This document shows, piece after piece, positions 18,179 to 26,678 of a DNA stretch of 64,000 bases. Position numbers and translations under genes: made by a program. Numbering within the stretch: the first letter of the stretch is position 1; each line of letters begins with the position of its first letter. The notes beneath the pieces are model-generated. The model had not been told where the DNA came from and ran no database searches. It saw only the letters and a program-made list of their open reading frames with translations. Source of the stretch: Phenylobacterium glaciei (GTDB lineage: Bacteria > Pseudomonadota > Alphaproteobacteria > Caulobacterales > Caulobacteraceae); assembly GCF_016772415.1 (NCBI RefSeq), contig NZ_JAGSGD010000001.1, positions 1,823,501 to 1,887,500 of the forward strand. Direction: 5' to 3'.

Positions 18179-18919
18179 GTGGCCAAGGTCCGCGCCGATC
18201 TGCTGCTGGTGACGCGCGGCTTGGCCGACAGCCGCGCCAAGGCCCAGGCGGCCATCGCCGCGGGCGGGGTCACTGCGGACGGCAAGGTCGTCGCCAAGGC
18301 CTCCGAAGCCCTGGAGGAGGACTGCGCGCTGACCGCCCAGGCGGCCCATCCCTATGTGGGGCGTGGCGCGCTGAAGCTGGTCCATGCCCTGGAACTGTGG
18401 CCGGTCGCGGTCGAAGGCCGTGTGGTGCTGGATGTCGGCGCCTCCACCGGCGGGTTCACCGAGGTCTGCCTGGAGCGTGGCGCGAGCCGGGTCTACGCGG
18501 TCGATGTGGGCCGAGGGCAGCTGCACCCCGAACTCGCCGCCGATCCCCGTGTCACGGTCCTGGAGGGCGTGGACGCCCGCACCCTGACCACCGAGCTGAT
18601 CCCCGAGCCGCCGCAACTCGTGGTCTGCGACGCCAGCTTTATCGGCCTGGCCAAGGTGCTGCCGGCCGCCCTGGCCCTGGCCGCGCCGGACGCCGACCTC
18701 ATCGCCCTGGTGAAGCCGCAGTTCGAGGTGGGGCCGGATCATGTGGGGAAGGGCGGCATCGTCCGCGATGCCCAGGCCCGGGCCCGCGCGCTCGCCGACG
18801 TCGCCAGCTTCCTGACCGCCTCGGGCTGGATCGTGCGCGACACCGCCGACAGCCCGATCCAGGGCGGCGACGGCAATTCCGAATACCTGCTGCACGCACG
18901 AAAAAGCCGCCCGGCATAA
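18179..18919 (+). CDS. tlyA: TlyA-family rRNA 2'-O-methyltransferase
   Basis: A 246-aa protein with an N-terminal S4 RNA-binding domain (about 1-60, RADLLLVTRGLADSRAKAQ) and an FtsJ-like methyltransferase domain. SAM motif I is LDVGASTGGFTEV (about 84-96). The KPQFEVG element supplies part of the K-D-K-E catalytic set. Family members 2'-O-methylate cytidines of 16S/23S rRNA and the family is also annotated as hemolysin A. The GTG at 18179 gives the normal family N-terminus but has no clear Shine-Dalgarno and lies just after a palindromic repeat. The 3' end of the gene contains the terminator of the converging gene. Confidence 0.9.
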   Translation: MAKVRADLLLVTRGLADSRAKAQAAIAAGGVTADGKVVAKASEALEEDCALTAQAAHPYVGRGALKLVHALELWPVAVEGRVVLDVGASTGGFTEVCLERGASRVYAVDVGRGQLHPELAADPRVTVLEGVDARTLTTELIPEPPQLVVCDASFIGLAKVLPAALALAAPDADLIALVKPQFEVGPDHVGKGGIVRDAQARARALADVASFLTASGWIVRDTADSPIQGGDGNSEYLLHARKSRPA

Positions 18920-18930
18920 CCGGACGGCTT
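18901..18930 (-). terminator. Rho-independent terminator of the glycine-zipper gene, inside the tlyA 3' end
   Basis: On the minus strand the inverted repeat AAGCCGtCCGG / CCGGgCGGCTT is followed by TTTTT. It terminates the gene at 18954-19640 and overlaps the last codons of the convergent tlyA. Confidence 0.75.
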
Positions 18931-18953
18931 CGTCGATCTCAGTCGCTCAGGTC

Positions 18954-19640
18954 TTAGTCGACGACCTGATAGCGGCCCTGGCCGTCCTGGCAGACGCGCA
19001 CGAAGCGCTTCTGGACACGGCCGTCGGGCAGGTAGATCGGGCTTTCGGCCAGGGTGCAGCCATCGGCGCCGAGACCGCGTCGGGTCGAGACGTTGTAGCT
19101 GTTGCCACGCCGGTCATAGGCCTGCTCGTTGTAGTATCCCGTGCGGTCGTAGTCGTAGGTGCGGTCGGCATAACCATTGTCGTAGTTGCTGCCGCCGTAG
19201 TAGCCGGTGGACTGGCCATAGTAGCCGTTGGACCCGCCGTAGTAGCCGCCGTTGGAGCCGTACTGGCTGTTCCCGTAGTAGCCGCTCTGGCGGTTGGAAG
19301 TGCAGGCCGCGGAGTCCTTGCCGATCTTGGAGCCGGCCACAGCGCCCACCAGGCCGCCCAGCACCGCGCCCTCGGTCCGCGCATTGCGGGCCGCCACGTT
19401 GGAGCCGATGGCGGCGCCGGCGAGCGCGCCGATCAGGCCGCCGGTGGTGCTGCGGTTGGAGGAGGACCGGCGGCAGGGATCGTAATAGCCATTGCCGTAG
19501 CCCTGGCCGTAGCCCTGGCTATAGCTCTGGCCGTAGTAGCCGGACTGGGCCGAGGCGAAGCTCGGGATCGCGGCGGCGGCGCTGAGCGCCATGATGCCGG
19601 CGACACCGGCCAGGGCGGACTTGGCGAAGATCTTGGTCAT
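18954..19640 (-). CDS. Secreted Tyr/Gly-rich glycine-zipper protein
   Basis: A 228-aa exported protein of unknown function. The signal peptide is cleaved near FASAQ. A glycine-zipper segment follows (about 67-107: GGLIGALAGAAIGS, then GAVLGGLVGAVAGS), flanked by Tyr/Gly-rich low-complexity stretches with repeated GYYG-like units. A conserved C-terminal segment contains two Cys and ends RYQVVD. Glycine-zipper proteins of this type are usually envelope-associated. GAGGGGG precedes the ATG. Its neighbour at 19687 is a shorter paralogue; the 46-bp gap suggests co-transcription. Confidence 0.8.
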   Translation of the reverse strand: MTKIFAKSALAGVAGIMALSAAAAIPSFASAQSGYYGQSYSQGYGQGYGNGYYDPCRRSSSNRSTTGGLIGALAGAAIGSNVAARNARTEGAVLGGLVGAVAGSKIGKDSAACTSNRQSGYYGNSQYGSNGGYYGGSNGYYGQSTGYYGGSNYDNGYADRTYDYDRTGYYNEQAYDRRGNSYNVSTRRGLGADGCTLAESPIYLPDGRVQKRFVRVCQDGQGRYQVVD

Positions 19641-19686
19641 TGGAATGGTCCCCCTCAGGGATTTGATGAAAGGTCAGTGCTTGCTC

Positions 19687-20115
19687 TTACGAGCGGCCGC
19701 TCGGCCGCCAGACGCCATCGCGCCCACGGCAAACTTCGAAACTGTGGTCCCGGCCGCCATAGGACTCGCTGACCCACTGGCAGTTGTTGCGGCTGTAGGA
19801 CGATTGGGCGACGCGACGGGGATAGCCCTTGCAGTTGATGCGATTGCGGCCGACCTGGTTGCCGGCGGCCGCGCCGACCACGCCGCCGAGCACGGCGCCT
19901 TCGGTCTTGGCGCCATGGCCGGCGACCTGCGAGCCCAACACGGCGCCCAGGACACCACCGACAATCGCGCCCTTGTGGCCGGAGTCACGGCGGGCCTCAC
20001 GGCAGATGTCGCCCGAGCCGTACGACCGGGTGGATTGCGCCGCGGCGAACTGCGGTACCGCCAGGCTGGTGGCCAGGACGGCGGCGGCGGCGGCGATGGC
20101 GAACGTACGCTTCAT
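19687..20115 (-). CDS. Secreted glycine-zipper protein (paralogue)
   Basis: A 142-aa protein with a signal peptide (cleaved near FAAAQ) and a glycine-zipper segment (about 48-90: GAIVGGVLGAVLGS, then GAVLGGVVGAAAGN). The C-terminal segment has three Cys. It shares architecture with the downstream 228-aa protein, suggesting duplication. AAGGAAAAG lies upstream of the ATG at 20115; a longer frame to 20208 is disfavoured because the signal peptide begins at 20115. Function unknown. Confidence 0.8.
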   Translation of the reverse strand: MKRTFAIAAAAAVLATSLAVPQFAAAQSTRSYGSGDICREARRDSGHKGAIVGGVLGAVLGSQVAGHGAKTEGAVLGGVVGAAAGNQVGRNRINCKGYPRRVAQSSYSRNNCQWVSESYGGRDHSFEVCRGRDGVWRPSGRS

Positions 20116-20271
20116 GGTCTTTTCCTTCGTAGGCTCCGGCGGCGCCGGGGCCCCGCTTTCGGAGATGAGGTTTGACGGATCGAACCTGAACGGGTCTTGA
20201 ACAGACACAAACGACCGTTCTCCCGACTCCCGGTGCGTATGGTGAAGCTACCATCCGACCCCAAACCGTAA

Positions 20272-21567
20272 ATGATCCCTGTCATGCGAAGTTCCAACCG
20301 CCGCCCCGAACCCCCCAAGCCGTCGGGTCCGCCTGTCGAGGTGGTGATCGAAACCATTGGCGGGGAGGGCGACGGCGTCGCGCCGGGGCCGATCTACGTG
20401 CCCTTCACCCTGCCCGGCGAGACTGTGCGCGCCACGGGTGGCGGCGAGCGCCGGGAGCTGGACGCCGTGCTGGTCGCCAGCCCTGATCGGGTGACGCCCC
20501 CCTGTCCGCACTTCGGCGTCTGCGGCGGCTGCGCGCTGCAGCACTGGGACCACCGCGCCTATCTCGACTGGAAAGTTGATCGGCTGCGCAAGACCCTGGC
20601 CCTGCAGCGCATCGAGACTGAGCTCCTGGCGCCCTTCGCCGCACCGCCGGCGTCGCGCCGCCGGGTGGCCCTGCACGCCCGGCCAGGCTCCCGTGGACAG
20701 GCCCGCCTGGGCTACAAGGGCCGCAAGTCCTGGGATGTCATCGACATCTCCGTCTGCCCCATCGCCGATCCGAAGATCGAGGCCGCCCTGCCGGCCCTGC
20801 GCCGCCTGGCCGCGCCGCTGCTACAGCACCCGAAGTCGGCGCCCACCCTGCACGTCACCGTCACCTCCGAAGGCCTCGACATCGAGATCACCGGGGTGGA
20901 GCGCAAGAGCGGCGGCGGTCTTTCCGCCGACGCCCGCATGCAGCTGGGCCAGATCGCCTCAGAGGTCGACTTCGCCCGCGTGACCATGGACGGCGAGGTG
21001 CAGTATGGCGCGCGCCAGCCCCTGGTCCGCGTGGGACCCGCCATCGTCGCCCTGCCGGCCGGGGCTTTCCTGCAGGCTGTGCCCGCCGCCGAGGCGGCCA
21101 TGGCCGCCTTCGCGGTGGCGCAGGCCGACGGCGCCGAACGGATCGCCGACCTCTATTGCGGCGTGGGCACCTTCACCTTCCGCCTGGCGCAGATCGCTCC
21201 CGTCTATGCCGCCGATGGCCATGCGCCGGCCATCCGGGCACTGAGCTCGGCCATCGCCACCGCGCCGGGGCTGAAGGGCATCACCGCCGAGACGCGGGAT
21301 CTGGCGCGCCGGCCGGTCCTGGCGGTGGAGTTCAAGAAGATCGACACCGTGCTGTTCGACCCGCCACGCGCCGGAGCCCTGGAGCAGACCGCCGAGATCG
21401 CGGCCTCCAGCGTCTCCAAGGTGATCGGCGTTTCCTGCAACCCGGCCACCTTCGCCCGCGACGCCCGGGTGCTGATCGATGCGGGCTTCAGCCTGGACCG
21501 CGTCCTGCCGGTGGATCAGTTCCTCTGGTCGCCCCACGTCGAGCTGGTGGGGGTCTTCACGCGCTAG
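20272..21567 (+). CDS. rlmD: RlmD/RumA-type 23S rRNA (uracil-5)-methyltransferase
   Basis: A 431-aa TrmA/RumA-family RNA m5U methyltransferase. A short TRAM-like N-terminal region is followed by the Fe-S cysteine cluster CPHFGVCGGC (about 79-88), with a fourth Cys in SVCPIAD. SAM motif I is DLYCGVGTFTF, followed by the DPPRAGA motif and SCNPATFARD (about 389-398) with the nucleophilic Cys. The position on 23S rRNA (U1939 or U747) cannot be told from sequence. The start could be ATG 20272 or 20284; neither has a strong Shine-Dalgarno. It is convergent with the next gene, the two stop codons overlapping in CTAG. Confidence 0.85.
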   Translation: MIPVMRSSNRRPEPPKPSGPPVEVVIETIGGEGDGVAPGPIYVPFTLPGETVRATGGGERRELDAVLVASPDRVTPPCPHFGVCGGCALQHWDHRAYLDWKVDRLRKTLALQRIETELLAPFAAPPASRRRVALHARPGSRGQARLGYKGRKSWDVIDISVCPIADPKIEAALPALRRLAAPLLQHPKSAPTLHVTVTSEGLDIEITGVERKSGGGLSADARMQLGQIASEVDFARVTMDGEVQYGARQPLVRVGPAIVALPAGAFLQAVPAAEAAMAAFAVAQADGAERIADLYCGVGTFTFRLAQIAPVYAADGHAPAIRALSSAIATAPGLKGITAETRDLARRPVLAVEFKKIDTVLFDPPRAGALEQTAEIAASSVSKVIGVSCNPATFARDARVLIDAGFSLDRVLPVDQFLWSPHVELVGVFTR

Positions 21568-22658
21568 CTGAACAGGTCACCCTGGTCGCCCGCCCTGGCG
21601 GGGACCTTGAACTTGTCGAGGTCCAGCCCGTCGAAGGAGAAGTCCAGGCCGTAGCGTTTGCGGGCGGCCTGGAAGCGCACCCGCATGAGGTCGGCCAGCG
21701 GCCCCTGGCCCTTCATCCGGGTCGCCCAATCGGCGTCGTAGTCCTTGCCGCCGCGCATCTGGCGCACCAGGGACATGACGCGGCTGGCCCGGTCGGGATG
21801 GTCGGTGGCCAACCATTCCCGGAACAGGTCCTTGATCTCCAGGGGCAGGCGCAGGGCGACATAGCCCGCGCCCTTCGCGCCGGCCTGACCCGCGCGCTCC
21901 AGCACCGCCTCCATCTCGTGGTCGTTGAGGCCGGGGATGGCCGGCGCGAACATGACGATCACCGGCACCCCGGCGTCGGCCAGCCCCTTGATGGCGGCGA
22001 TCCGCTTCTCGGGCGTGGCGGCGCGGGGCTCCATGCTGCGGGCCAGCTTGCGGTCCAAGGTGGTGACCGAGATCGCCACCCGCACCAGATTGGCCTGCGC
22101 CAACGGCGCCAGCAGGTCCAGGTCGCGCAGGATCAGGGCCGACTTGGTGATGATCGAGAACGGATGCTGGAACCGCGCCATAACCTCGATGATCGACCGG
22201 GTGATGCGCAGGGTGCGTTCCTGCGGCTGGTAGGGATCGGTGTTGCCACCGATGTGGATGGCGATGGGTTGGTAGCGCGGCTTGGACAGCTCGGCCTCAA
22301 GAAGGCTCGCCGCCTCCGGCTTGAAGAACAGCTTGCTCTCGAAATCCAGGCCCGGCGACAGGCCCATATAGGCGTGGGCCGGCCGGGCGTAGCAGTAGAT
22401 GCAGCCGTGCTCGCAGCCCCGATAGGGATTGATCGACCGGCTGAAACCGACGTCGGGGCTGGTGTTCCTGGAGATGATCACCCGGGCCTTTTCGGCGGTC
22501 AGGGTGGTCTTCAGCTTCACGGGGTCGACGTCGTCGGGGGTCCAGCCGTCGTCAAAGGCCTCGCGGGCCTGGGCCTCGTATCGGCCCGAGGCGTTGGTGC
22601 GCGCGCCGCGTCCGCGGACCTGCGGGGGAGGGTGGACCTGCTGGGTGAAGGTGGACAT
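21564..22658 (-). CDS. PA0069-family radical SAM protein (SplB-like)
   Basis: A 364-aa radical SAM enzyme with the cluster motif CEHGCIYC (about 82-89). It has general similarity to spore photoproduct lyase-like proteins; the reaction is not known for this family. I start it at ATG 22658 because the MSTFTQQVHPPP opening is typical; a longer frame reaches 22688. A LexA-type operator lies 24 bases upstream, suggesting induction by DNA damage and a role in repair or tolerance (inference). It is transcribed divergently from the small GT2-like gene at 22770. Confidence 0.85.
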   Translation of the reverse strand: MSTFTQQVHPPPQVRGRGARTNASGRYEAQAREAFDDGWTPDDVDPVKLKTTLTAEKARVIISRNTSPDVGFSRSINPYRGCEHGCIYCYARPAHAYMGLSPGLDFESKLFFKPEAASLLEAELSKPRYQPIAIHIGGNTDPYQPQERTLRITRSIIEVMARFQHPFSIITKSALILRDLDLLAPLAQANLVRVAISVTTLDRKLARSMEPRAATPEKRIAAIKGLADAGVPVIVMFAPAIPGLNDHEMEAVLERAGQAGAKGAGYVALRLPLEIKDLFREWLATDHPDRASRVMSLVRQMRGGKDYDADWATRMKGQGPLADLMRVRFQAARKRYGLDFSFDGLDLDKFKVPARAGDQGDLFS

Positions 22659-22682
22659 GGCCTCATCCAAGCGCACGCGGTA

Positions 22683-22697
22683 GAACAAAACAAGAAC
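22683..22697. promoter_or_regulatory. LexA (SOS) operator GAAC-N7-GAAC
   Basis: GAAC AAAACAA GAAC is the direct-repeat SOS box of alphaproteobacterial LexA. It lies in the gap between the divergent genes, 24 bases upstream of the radical SAM start and 72 bases upstream of the other. A near-identical box occurs at 55439. Confidence 0.75.
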
Positions 22698-22769
22698 TAT
22701 TCACGAGCTGGCGGCGCCAGGCGGCGGCGACGGCTTGACCACCGCGCCCGACGCATCGCTTTTGGCGCC

Positions 22770-23228
22770 ATGCTCAGCGTGATCATCCCGACCTTCAATT
22801 CGTCGACGCACCTGCAGGACCTGCTGCCGGTCCTGGTGCCGGCGGCGGTGGACGGGCTGGTGCGCGAGGTGATGGCGGCCGATGAGGGCTCCACCGATCC
22901 CACCCTGATGATCTGCGACGACGCGGGCGTGGAGGTGGTCACCGACGGGATCGCCTCGGCCATGAAGCGCGCCAAGCAGGACTGGATCCTGCTGCTGCCG
23001 CCAGAGATCCGCCTGACCCACGACTGGGCCGAGCGGGTGGCTCGTGGGATCAAGCAGGGGCGGTCGGCGGGGCTGAAAGGGCAGAGCGACGGCGGCTGGC
23101 TGATAGACCGGCTGAAGCCCAGCCCCTGGGGCCTGCTGGTGCGCAAGAGCGAGCTGGGCAACTTGGCGCCGAACGCCGACCTCGCGGGCCTGCGCCGCCA
23201 GTTCGGGCGGCTGGCGACCCTGAAGTAA
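22770..23228 (+). CDS. Short glycosyltransferase family 2-like protein
   Basis: A 152-aa protein with the opening of a GT2 (GT-A fold) domain: LSVIIPTFNSSTHLQDLLP, an ADEGSTDPT element and an acidic-poor centre with LLLPPEIRL. GT2 catalytic domains normally exceed 200 aa and carry a DxD metal motif, which I do not see. It may be a minimal, non-catalytic or divergent member. An open frame reading through from 21156 is a shadow of the RNA methyltransferase gene. Its stop abuts the stop of the next, convergent gene. Confidence 0.7.
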   Translation: MLSVIIPTFNSSTHLQDLLPVLVPAAVDGLVREVMAADEGSTDPTLMICDDAGVEVVTDGIASAMKRAKQDWILLLPPEIRLTHDWAERVARGIKQGRSAGLKGQSDGGWLIDRLKPSPWGLLVRKSELGNLAPNADLAGLRRQFGRLATLK

Positions 23229-23822
23229 CTAGCGCGCCGTCCAGAGGTTGTCGGCGGCGGCCTGCAGGTCCCCGGTGACGCCGCGCCGCGCCAGCGACAG
23301 GCCGTCCAGCTCCACCTTGGCCTTGCGCAGGGTGCGGGCGTGCAGGCTGTAGCCCACCTGATAGACGGCCCGGTCGGTCTTGGTCTGGCCGTCCTCGATG
23401 AAGACGGTGAGCACCCCCACCGGCACGCGGCCCTCCTTGGTCCTGGCCTTGCGCAGGCCGTCCTCGATCCAGCTCACCTCCAGGCGCGGATTACCGGTGG
23501 TCTCGACGCTGGCGGCGCGGATATCCTTGGGGAACCAGATGGTCTGGGTCTGGATCACCTGTTCGTCGCGCAGGGACGACAGCCGGATGCGGTCGCCCGA
23601 ACCCTCCGGCGCGCCGGTCATCAGGAAGGCTTGCTTCAGGGTGTTGGCGCGGGCCTCGACCTGGCGTTCGCGGGCGGCCAGGGCCTTCTCGCGCGCTTCC
23701 TGGGTGCGCTCGCGGTGGCTGTCCCAATAGCCGAGGACGGCCACCACCACCGCCACCACGCCGACGATCTCGGCCAGGGTCAGGAAGCGCAGGGGCAGGC
23801 GTTTGCGGGGGGCGTCGCTCAA
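23229..23822 (-). CDS. Membrane-anchored coiled-coil protein, unknown function
   Basis: A 197-aa protein. A short cytoplasmic N-terminus is followed by one transmembrane helix (IVGVVAVVVAVLGYW, about 19-33). A charged Glu/Arg/Ala-rich helix of coiled-coil character (about 36-65) leads into a C-terminal globular part with no motif I recognise. The start is TTG at 23822 with GGAGA placed appropriately. The gene lies downstream of the lytic transglycosylase and could be co-transcribed with it. Confidence 0.65.
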   Translation of the reverse strand: MSDAPRKRLPLRFLTLAEIVGVVAVVVAVLGYWDSHRERTQEAREKALAARERQVEARANTLKQAFLMTGAPEGSGDRIRLSSLRDEQVIQTQTIWFPKDIRAASVETTGNPRLEVSWIEDGLRKARTKEGRVPVGVLTVFIEDGQTKTDRAVYQVGYSLHARTLRKAKVELDGLSLARRGVTGDLQAAADNLWTAR

Positions 23823-23896
23823 GTCGGTCTCCGTGGACGTGTCGGCGTTGGCCGCGTCGCACAGAGCTAGTCGTAGATTGAGGACGAAGCGAGGCC

Positions 23897-25600
23897 TTAG
23901 CCGCGCTTGCCGCGCTTGGCCTTCTTGTCGGTCTTGGCCGGGACCTTGGCGGCGGCGTCCTCATCGTCGGAGGCGTCGGCCTTGATCAGGGTCGGGGCGG
24001 GCTGTGGCGCGTCCCAGCGGGCGTCGATGTACTTCTCGCCGGTGGCGAGCGCGTCGAGGGTGCGCGACTCCTGGCCGAACTTCTTCTGATAGGTCCAGTA
24101 GGCGGCCATGACGCGTTCGACGTAGTTGCGGGTCTCCAGCGCCGGCATGCACTCGATGACCATCAGGCTCTCGTCGTCGTCGCCCAGCATCTGGGCGGTC
24201 TTCTGCAGGGTGCCAGGTCCGCCGTTATAGGCCGCCACGGTGCGCAGGATGTCGTAGCCGACCCCTTCGCCCATCAGCCAGCCGAGATAGTCCTGGCCGA
24301 CCTTGAGGTTGAAGCCGGGGTCGAACAGCGGGCTCATGTCGTCGCGCAGCCGGGCGTTGCCGGTGGCGTGGGCCGCGGCGTCGGGCATCAGCTGCATCAG
24401 GCCCACGGCGCCGGCGGGCGAGACCACGCCCGGATTGAACCGACTCTCCTGGCGCACTATGGCGTAGACTAGGGCCTTGCTGACCTTGAAGCCCTCGCGG
24501 GGGTTCAGGTTCGGGGTCGGATAGTCAGGCTCGCCCCGGCGGCGGGCGGGTCCGGCGGCGGCCATGTCCTGGGCCAGGCCCTCATTGATCACGGCGGCCA
24601 GCTTCATCCAGTGGTCACGGTCCTGGGCGGTCGCAGCCAGCGCCAGGCCTGCGCGCAGCTCCTGGGCGGCTTCCGGCACGCGGCCGATCTGGGCCAGGGC
24701 GGCGGCGCGGTGCGCGCGGACGTCGTCGCGCATCATGCGGGTCACGTCGGCGGTGGGGCCGCCATAGGAGGCCTTGATGACGTTGCGGGCGCGGGGCTGG
24801 TAGGCCTGGGCCTCTGACAGCGGCAGGGCGGGGCCCAGGCCACGCAGGGCCACCTGGCGCTCGGCGATCATGCCGTAGAACGTCTGGGGCGAACCGGCCG
24901 CCTGGCGCAGGTAGGTCGCCGCCCGGTCGGGATTTCCGCCGGCCTCGGCCGCGCGGGCCGCCCAATAGGCGCCGCCGGCCCGGACCCAGATGTCTTCCTC
25001 GGTGTCTTGGGCCAGCTTCGAGAGTTCCGCCTCGGCCTGGTCGTAGCGGCGGAGGCGGTAGGCGGCCATGCCGGCGATCCAGCGCTCGCCCACGGCGCGG
25101 GCCAGGTCGAGGGCGCGCTTGGAGTCGCCGGAATAGAAGGCCTCGCGGGCCAGGCGGGCGTTGTCGGCGTCGAAGGGGCCGCCGGAGCCGGGCGCCACCA
25201 GCTCGATCTTGCTCCAGTCGGTCCCGATCAGGCCGGGCACGGTGGGGGCGGCGAGGTCGGGCGTCTTGCGCTTGCTGGCCAGGGTATAGATGCGCTCGGC
25301 CACCGGGAGGTCGGCATAGCGCGACAGCCAGCCCGACAGCTCGTCGAAGTTCGACTTGTGCGCCGTCGGGTGCATCAGGCCGCGATAGGTGATGTAGCCG
25401 GAGAGCGAGGGGTCGCTGATCTCCAGGGTCTGCATGGTGGCGTCGATGAAGTCGCCGCGATCGACGGACTCGAAGGCCCGGGCGTAGCTCTGGGCGTCGG
25501 CGGGCGTCAGCACTTGCGGGCTGCCGGCCAGCGCCTTTCCCGCGATCGTGGCGCAGATCAGGGCCAGGGCCGCGATCCGCACGCGCTTGGTCTGCGTCAT
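23897..25600 (-). CDS. Soluble lytic murein transglycosylase (SLT family 1)
   Basis: A 567-aa periplasmic enzyme that cleaves peptidoglycan between MurNAc and GlcNAc to form 1,6-anhydro ends. The signal peptide is at residues 1-25. A long alpha-superhelical region of TPR-like helices occupies the middle. The SLT catalytic domain begins near 375 with the catalytic Glu in VRQESRF, then SPAGAVGLMQLMP and AYNGGPGT. The C-terminus is a Lys-rich tail. The ATG at 25600 fits the signal peptide; a longer frame to 25654 does not. Confidence 0.9.
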   Translation of the reverse strand: MTQTKRVRIAALALICATIAGKALAGSPQVLTPADAQSYARAFESVDRGDFIDATMQTLEISDPSLSGYITYRGLMHPTAHKSNFDELSGWLSRYADLPVAERIYTLASKRKTPDLAAPTVPGLIGTDWSKIELVAPGSGGPFDADNARLAREAFYSGDSKRALDLARAVGERWIAGMAAYRLRRYDQAEAELSKLAQDTEEDIWVRAGGAYWAARAAEAGGNPDRAATYLRQAAGSPQTFYGMIAERQVALRGLGPALPLSEAQAYQPRARNVIKASYGGPTADVTRMMRDDVRAHRAAALAQIGRVPEAAQELRAGLALAATAQDRDHWMKLAAVINEGLAQDMAAAGPARRRGEPDYPTPNLNPREGFKVSKALVYAIVRQESRFNPGVVSPAGAVGLMQLMPDAAAHATGNARLRDDMSPLFDPGFNLKVGQDYLGWLMGEGVGYDILRTVAAYNGGPGTLQKTAQMLGDDDESLMVIECMPALETRNYVERVMAAYWTYQKKFGQESRTLDALATGEKYIDARWDAPQPAPTLIKADASDDEDAAAKVPAKTDKKAKRGKRG

Positions 25601-25719
25601 GCCCACTTTCACACCGCCGCGTCTTCGCTGGTCTGGCGTGACCCTATTTCTCAATGACCGGAGACGTTTAGAACCCTTATTGATGAAGAGAAAGTGCGTT
25701 CGCGTCGCAGGAGGTCCGG

Positions 25720-26535
25720 TTAAGGACGTTCTGGCCGATTCAGGCGTTCGGTGAGCGTCAGCAAGTCACTCCACGCCTTTTTCTTGGCCCCCGGCTGCCG
25801 CAGCAGGAAAGCCGGGTGCAGGGTGGGCATGGCCGGCAGCTCGACGGCCCCGTCCTCTGATTTCCATTCGAACCAGCGCCCGCGCAGAGACAGGATGCCT
25901 TCCTCGCGCTTCAGCATGGCCTTCGAAGACGGCCCGCCCACCAGCAGCAGCATGCGCGGCTTCAGCAGCTGGATGGCGCGCTCCAGGAAGGGCGCGCAGA
26001 CTCGTTGCTCGCCCGGCGACGGGTTGCGGTTGCCCGGCGGACGCCAGAACACCGAGTTGGTGATGAACACCTGGTCGGTGAGGCCGGCGGCGGCGAACAT
26101 CCTGTCGAGAAGCTGCCCGGCCCGGCCGACGAAGGGCGCGCCCTGAGCGTCCTCTTCCTGGCCCGGACCTTCGCCGATCACCATCAGGGGGGCGGTGATT
26201 GAGCCGCGATAGAAGACTGACTGGCGCGCCGCGCCCTCGAACTTCAGCGGACAGCCGTCGAAGGCCTCGATGGCGGCCTTCAGAGCCTCCAGGGTAGGCG
26301 CGGCGGCGGCCAGGCGCCTGGCTTCGGCGACGGCCTGGGACACGTCGGGGCCAGCAGCGGGGGCAGCGCGGATCGCGATCGGCGCGGCTGCCGGCTTCTC
26401 CGGCAGACGGATCGGGGCGATCTTGCCGGCCTCGATGCGGTCGAAGGGCTCGTCCAGCAGCATGGCGTCGACGCCGGCCTCGGCCCAGAAGGCGAGCAGG
26501 CTTTCGGCGGCGATGTCACGCGAGGCGGGGTTCAT
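25720..26535 (-). CDS. Family 4-type uracil-DNA glycosylase
   Basis: A 271-aa UDG-superfamily protein that removes uracil from DNA. After an Ala/Pro-rich N-terminal extension it has GEGPGQEEDAQGAPFVGRAG (motif A region, about 120-139), RPPGNRNPSPGEQRVC and the HPAFLLR motif (about 240-246). Classical family 4 enzymes bind a [4Fe-4S] cluster with four Cys; only two are present here (in DGCPLK and RVCAPF), and the C of the KCRPP motif is Trp. The cluster is probably absent, as I recall for other alphaproteobacterial members. It is divergent from the ETF oxidoreductase gene. Confidence 0.85.
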   Translation of the reverse strand: MNPASRDIAAESLLAFWAEAGVDAMLLDEPFDRIEAGKIAPIRLPEKPAAAPIAIRAAPAAGPDVSQAVAEARRLAAAAPTLEALKAAIEAFDGCPLKFEGAARQSVFYRGSITAPLMVIGEGPGQEEDAQGAPFVGRAGQLLDRMFAAAGLTDQVFITNSVFWRPPGNRNPSPGEQRVCAPFLERAIQLLKPRMLLLVGGPSSKAMLKREEGILSLRGRWFEWKSEDGAVELPAMPTLHPAFLLRQPGAKKKAWSDLLTLTERLNRPERP

Positions 26536-26678
26536 GCGTCCTTGTAATCGTTGTTGCGACGGAGTTCACCCTTGACCGGCGACCGGCAAGCTTCCGATAA
26601 GTCGGCGAACGGATCAACGCCGCGTGGCGCAAGGGGAGGGGACCCCCTGACGCGCGGCCCAGAGGAGCTACGGGGATC

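Noticed and set aside
21156..23228. A 690-codon open frame on the plus strand
   Set aside because: It runs antisense to the radical SAM gene and in another frame of the RNA methyltransferase gene. Only its last 152 codons from ATG 22770 look like a protein.
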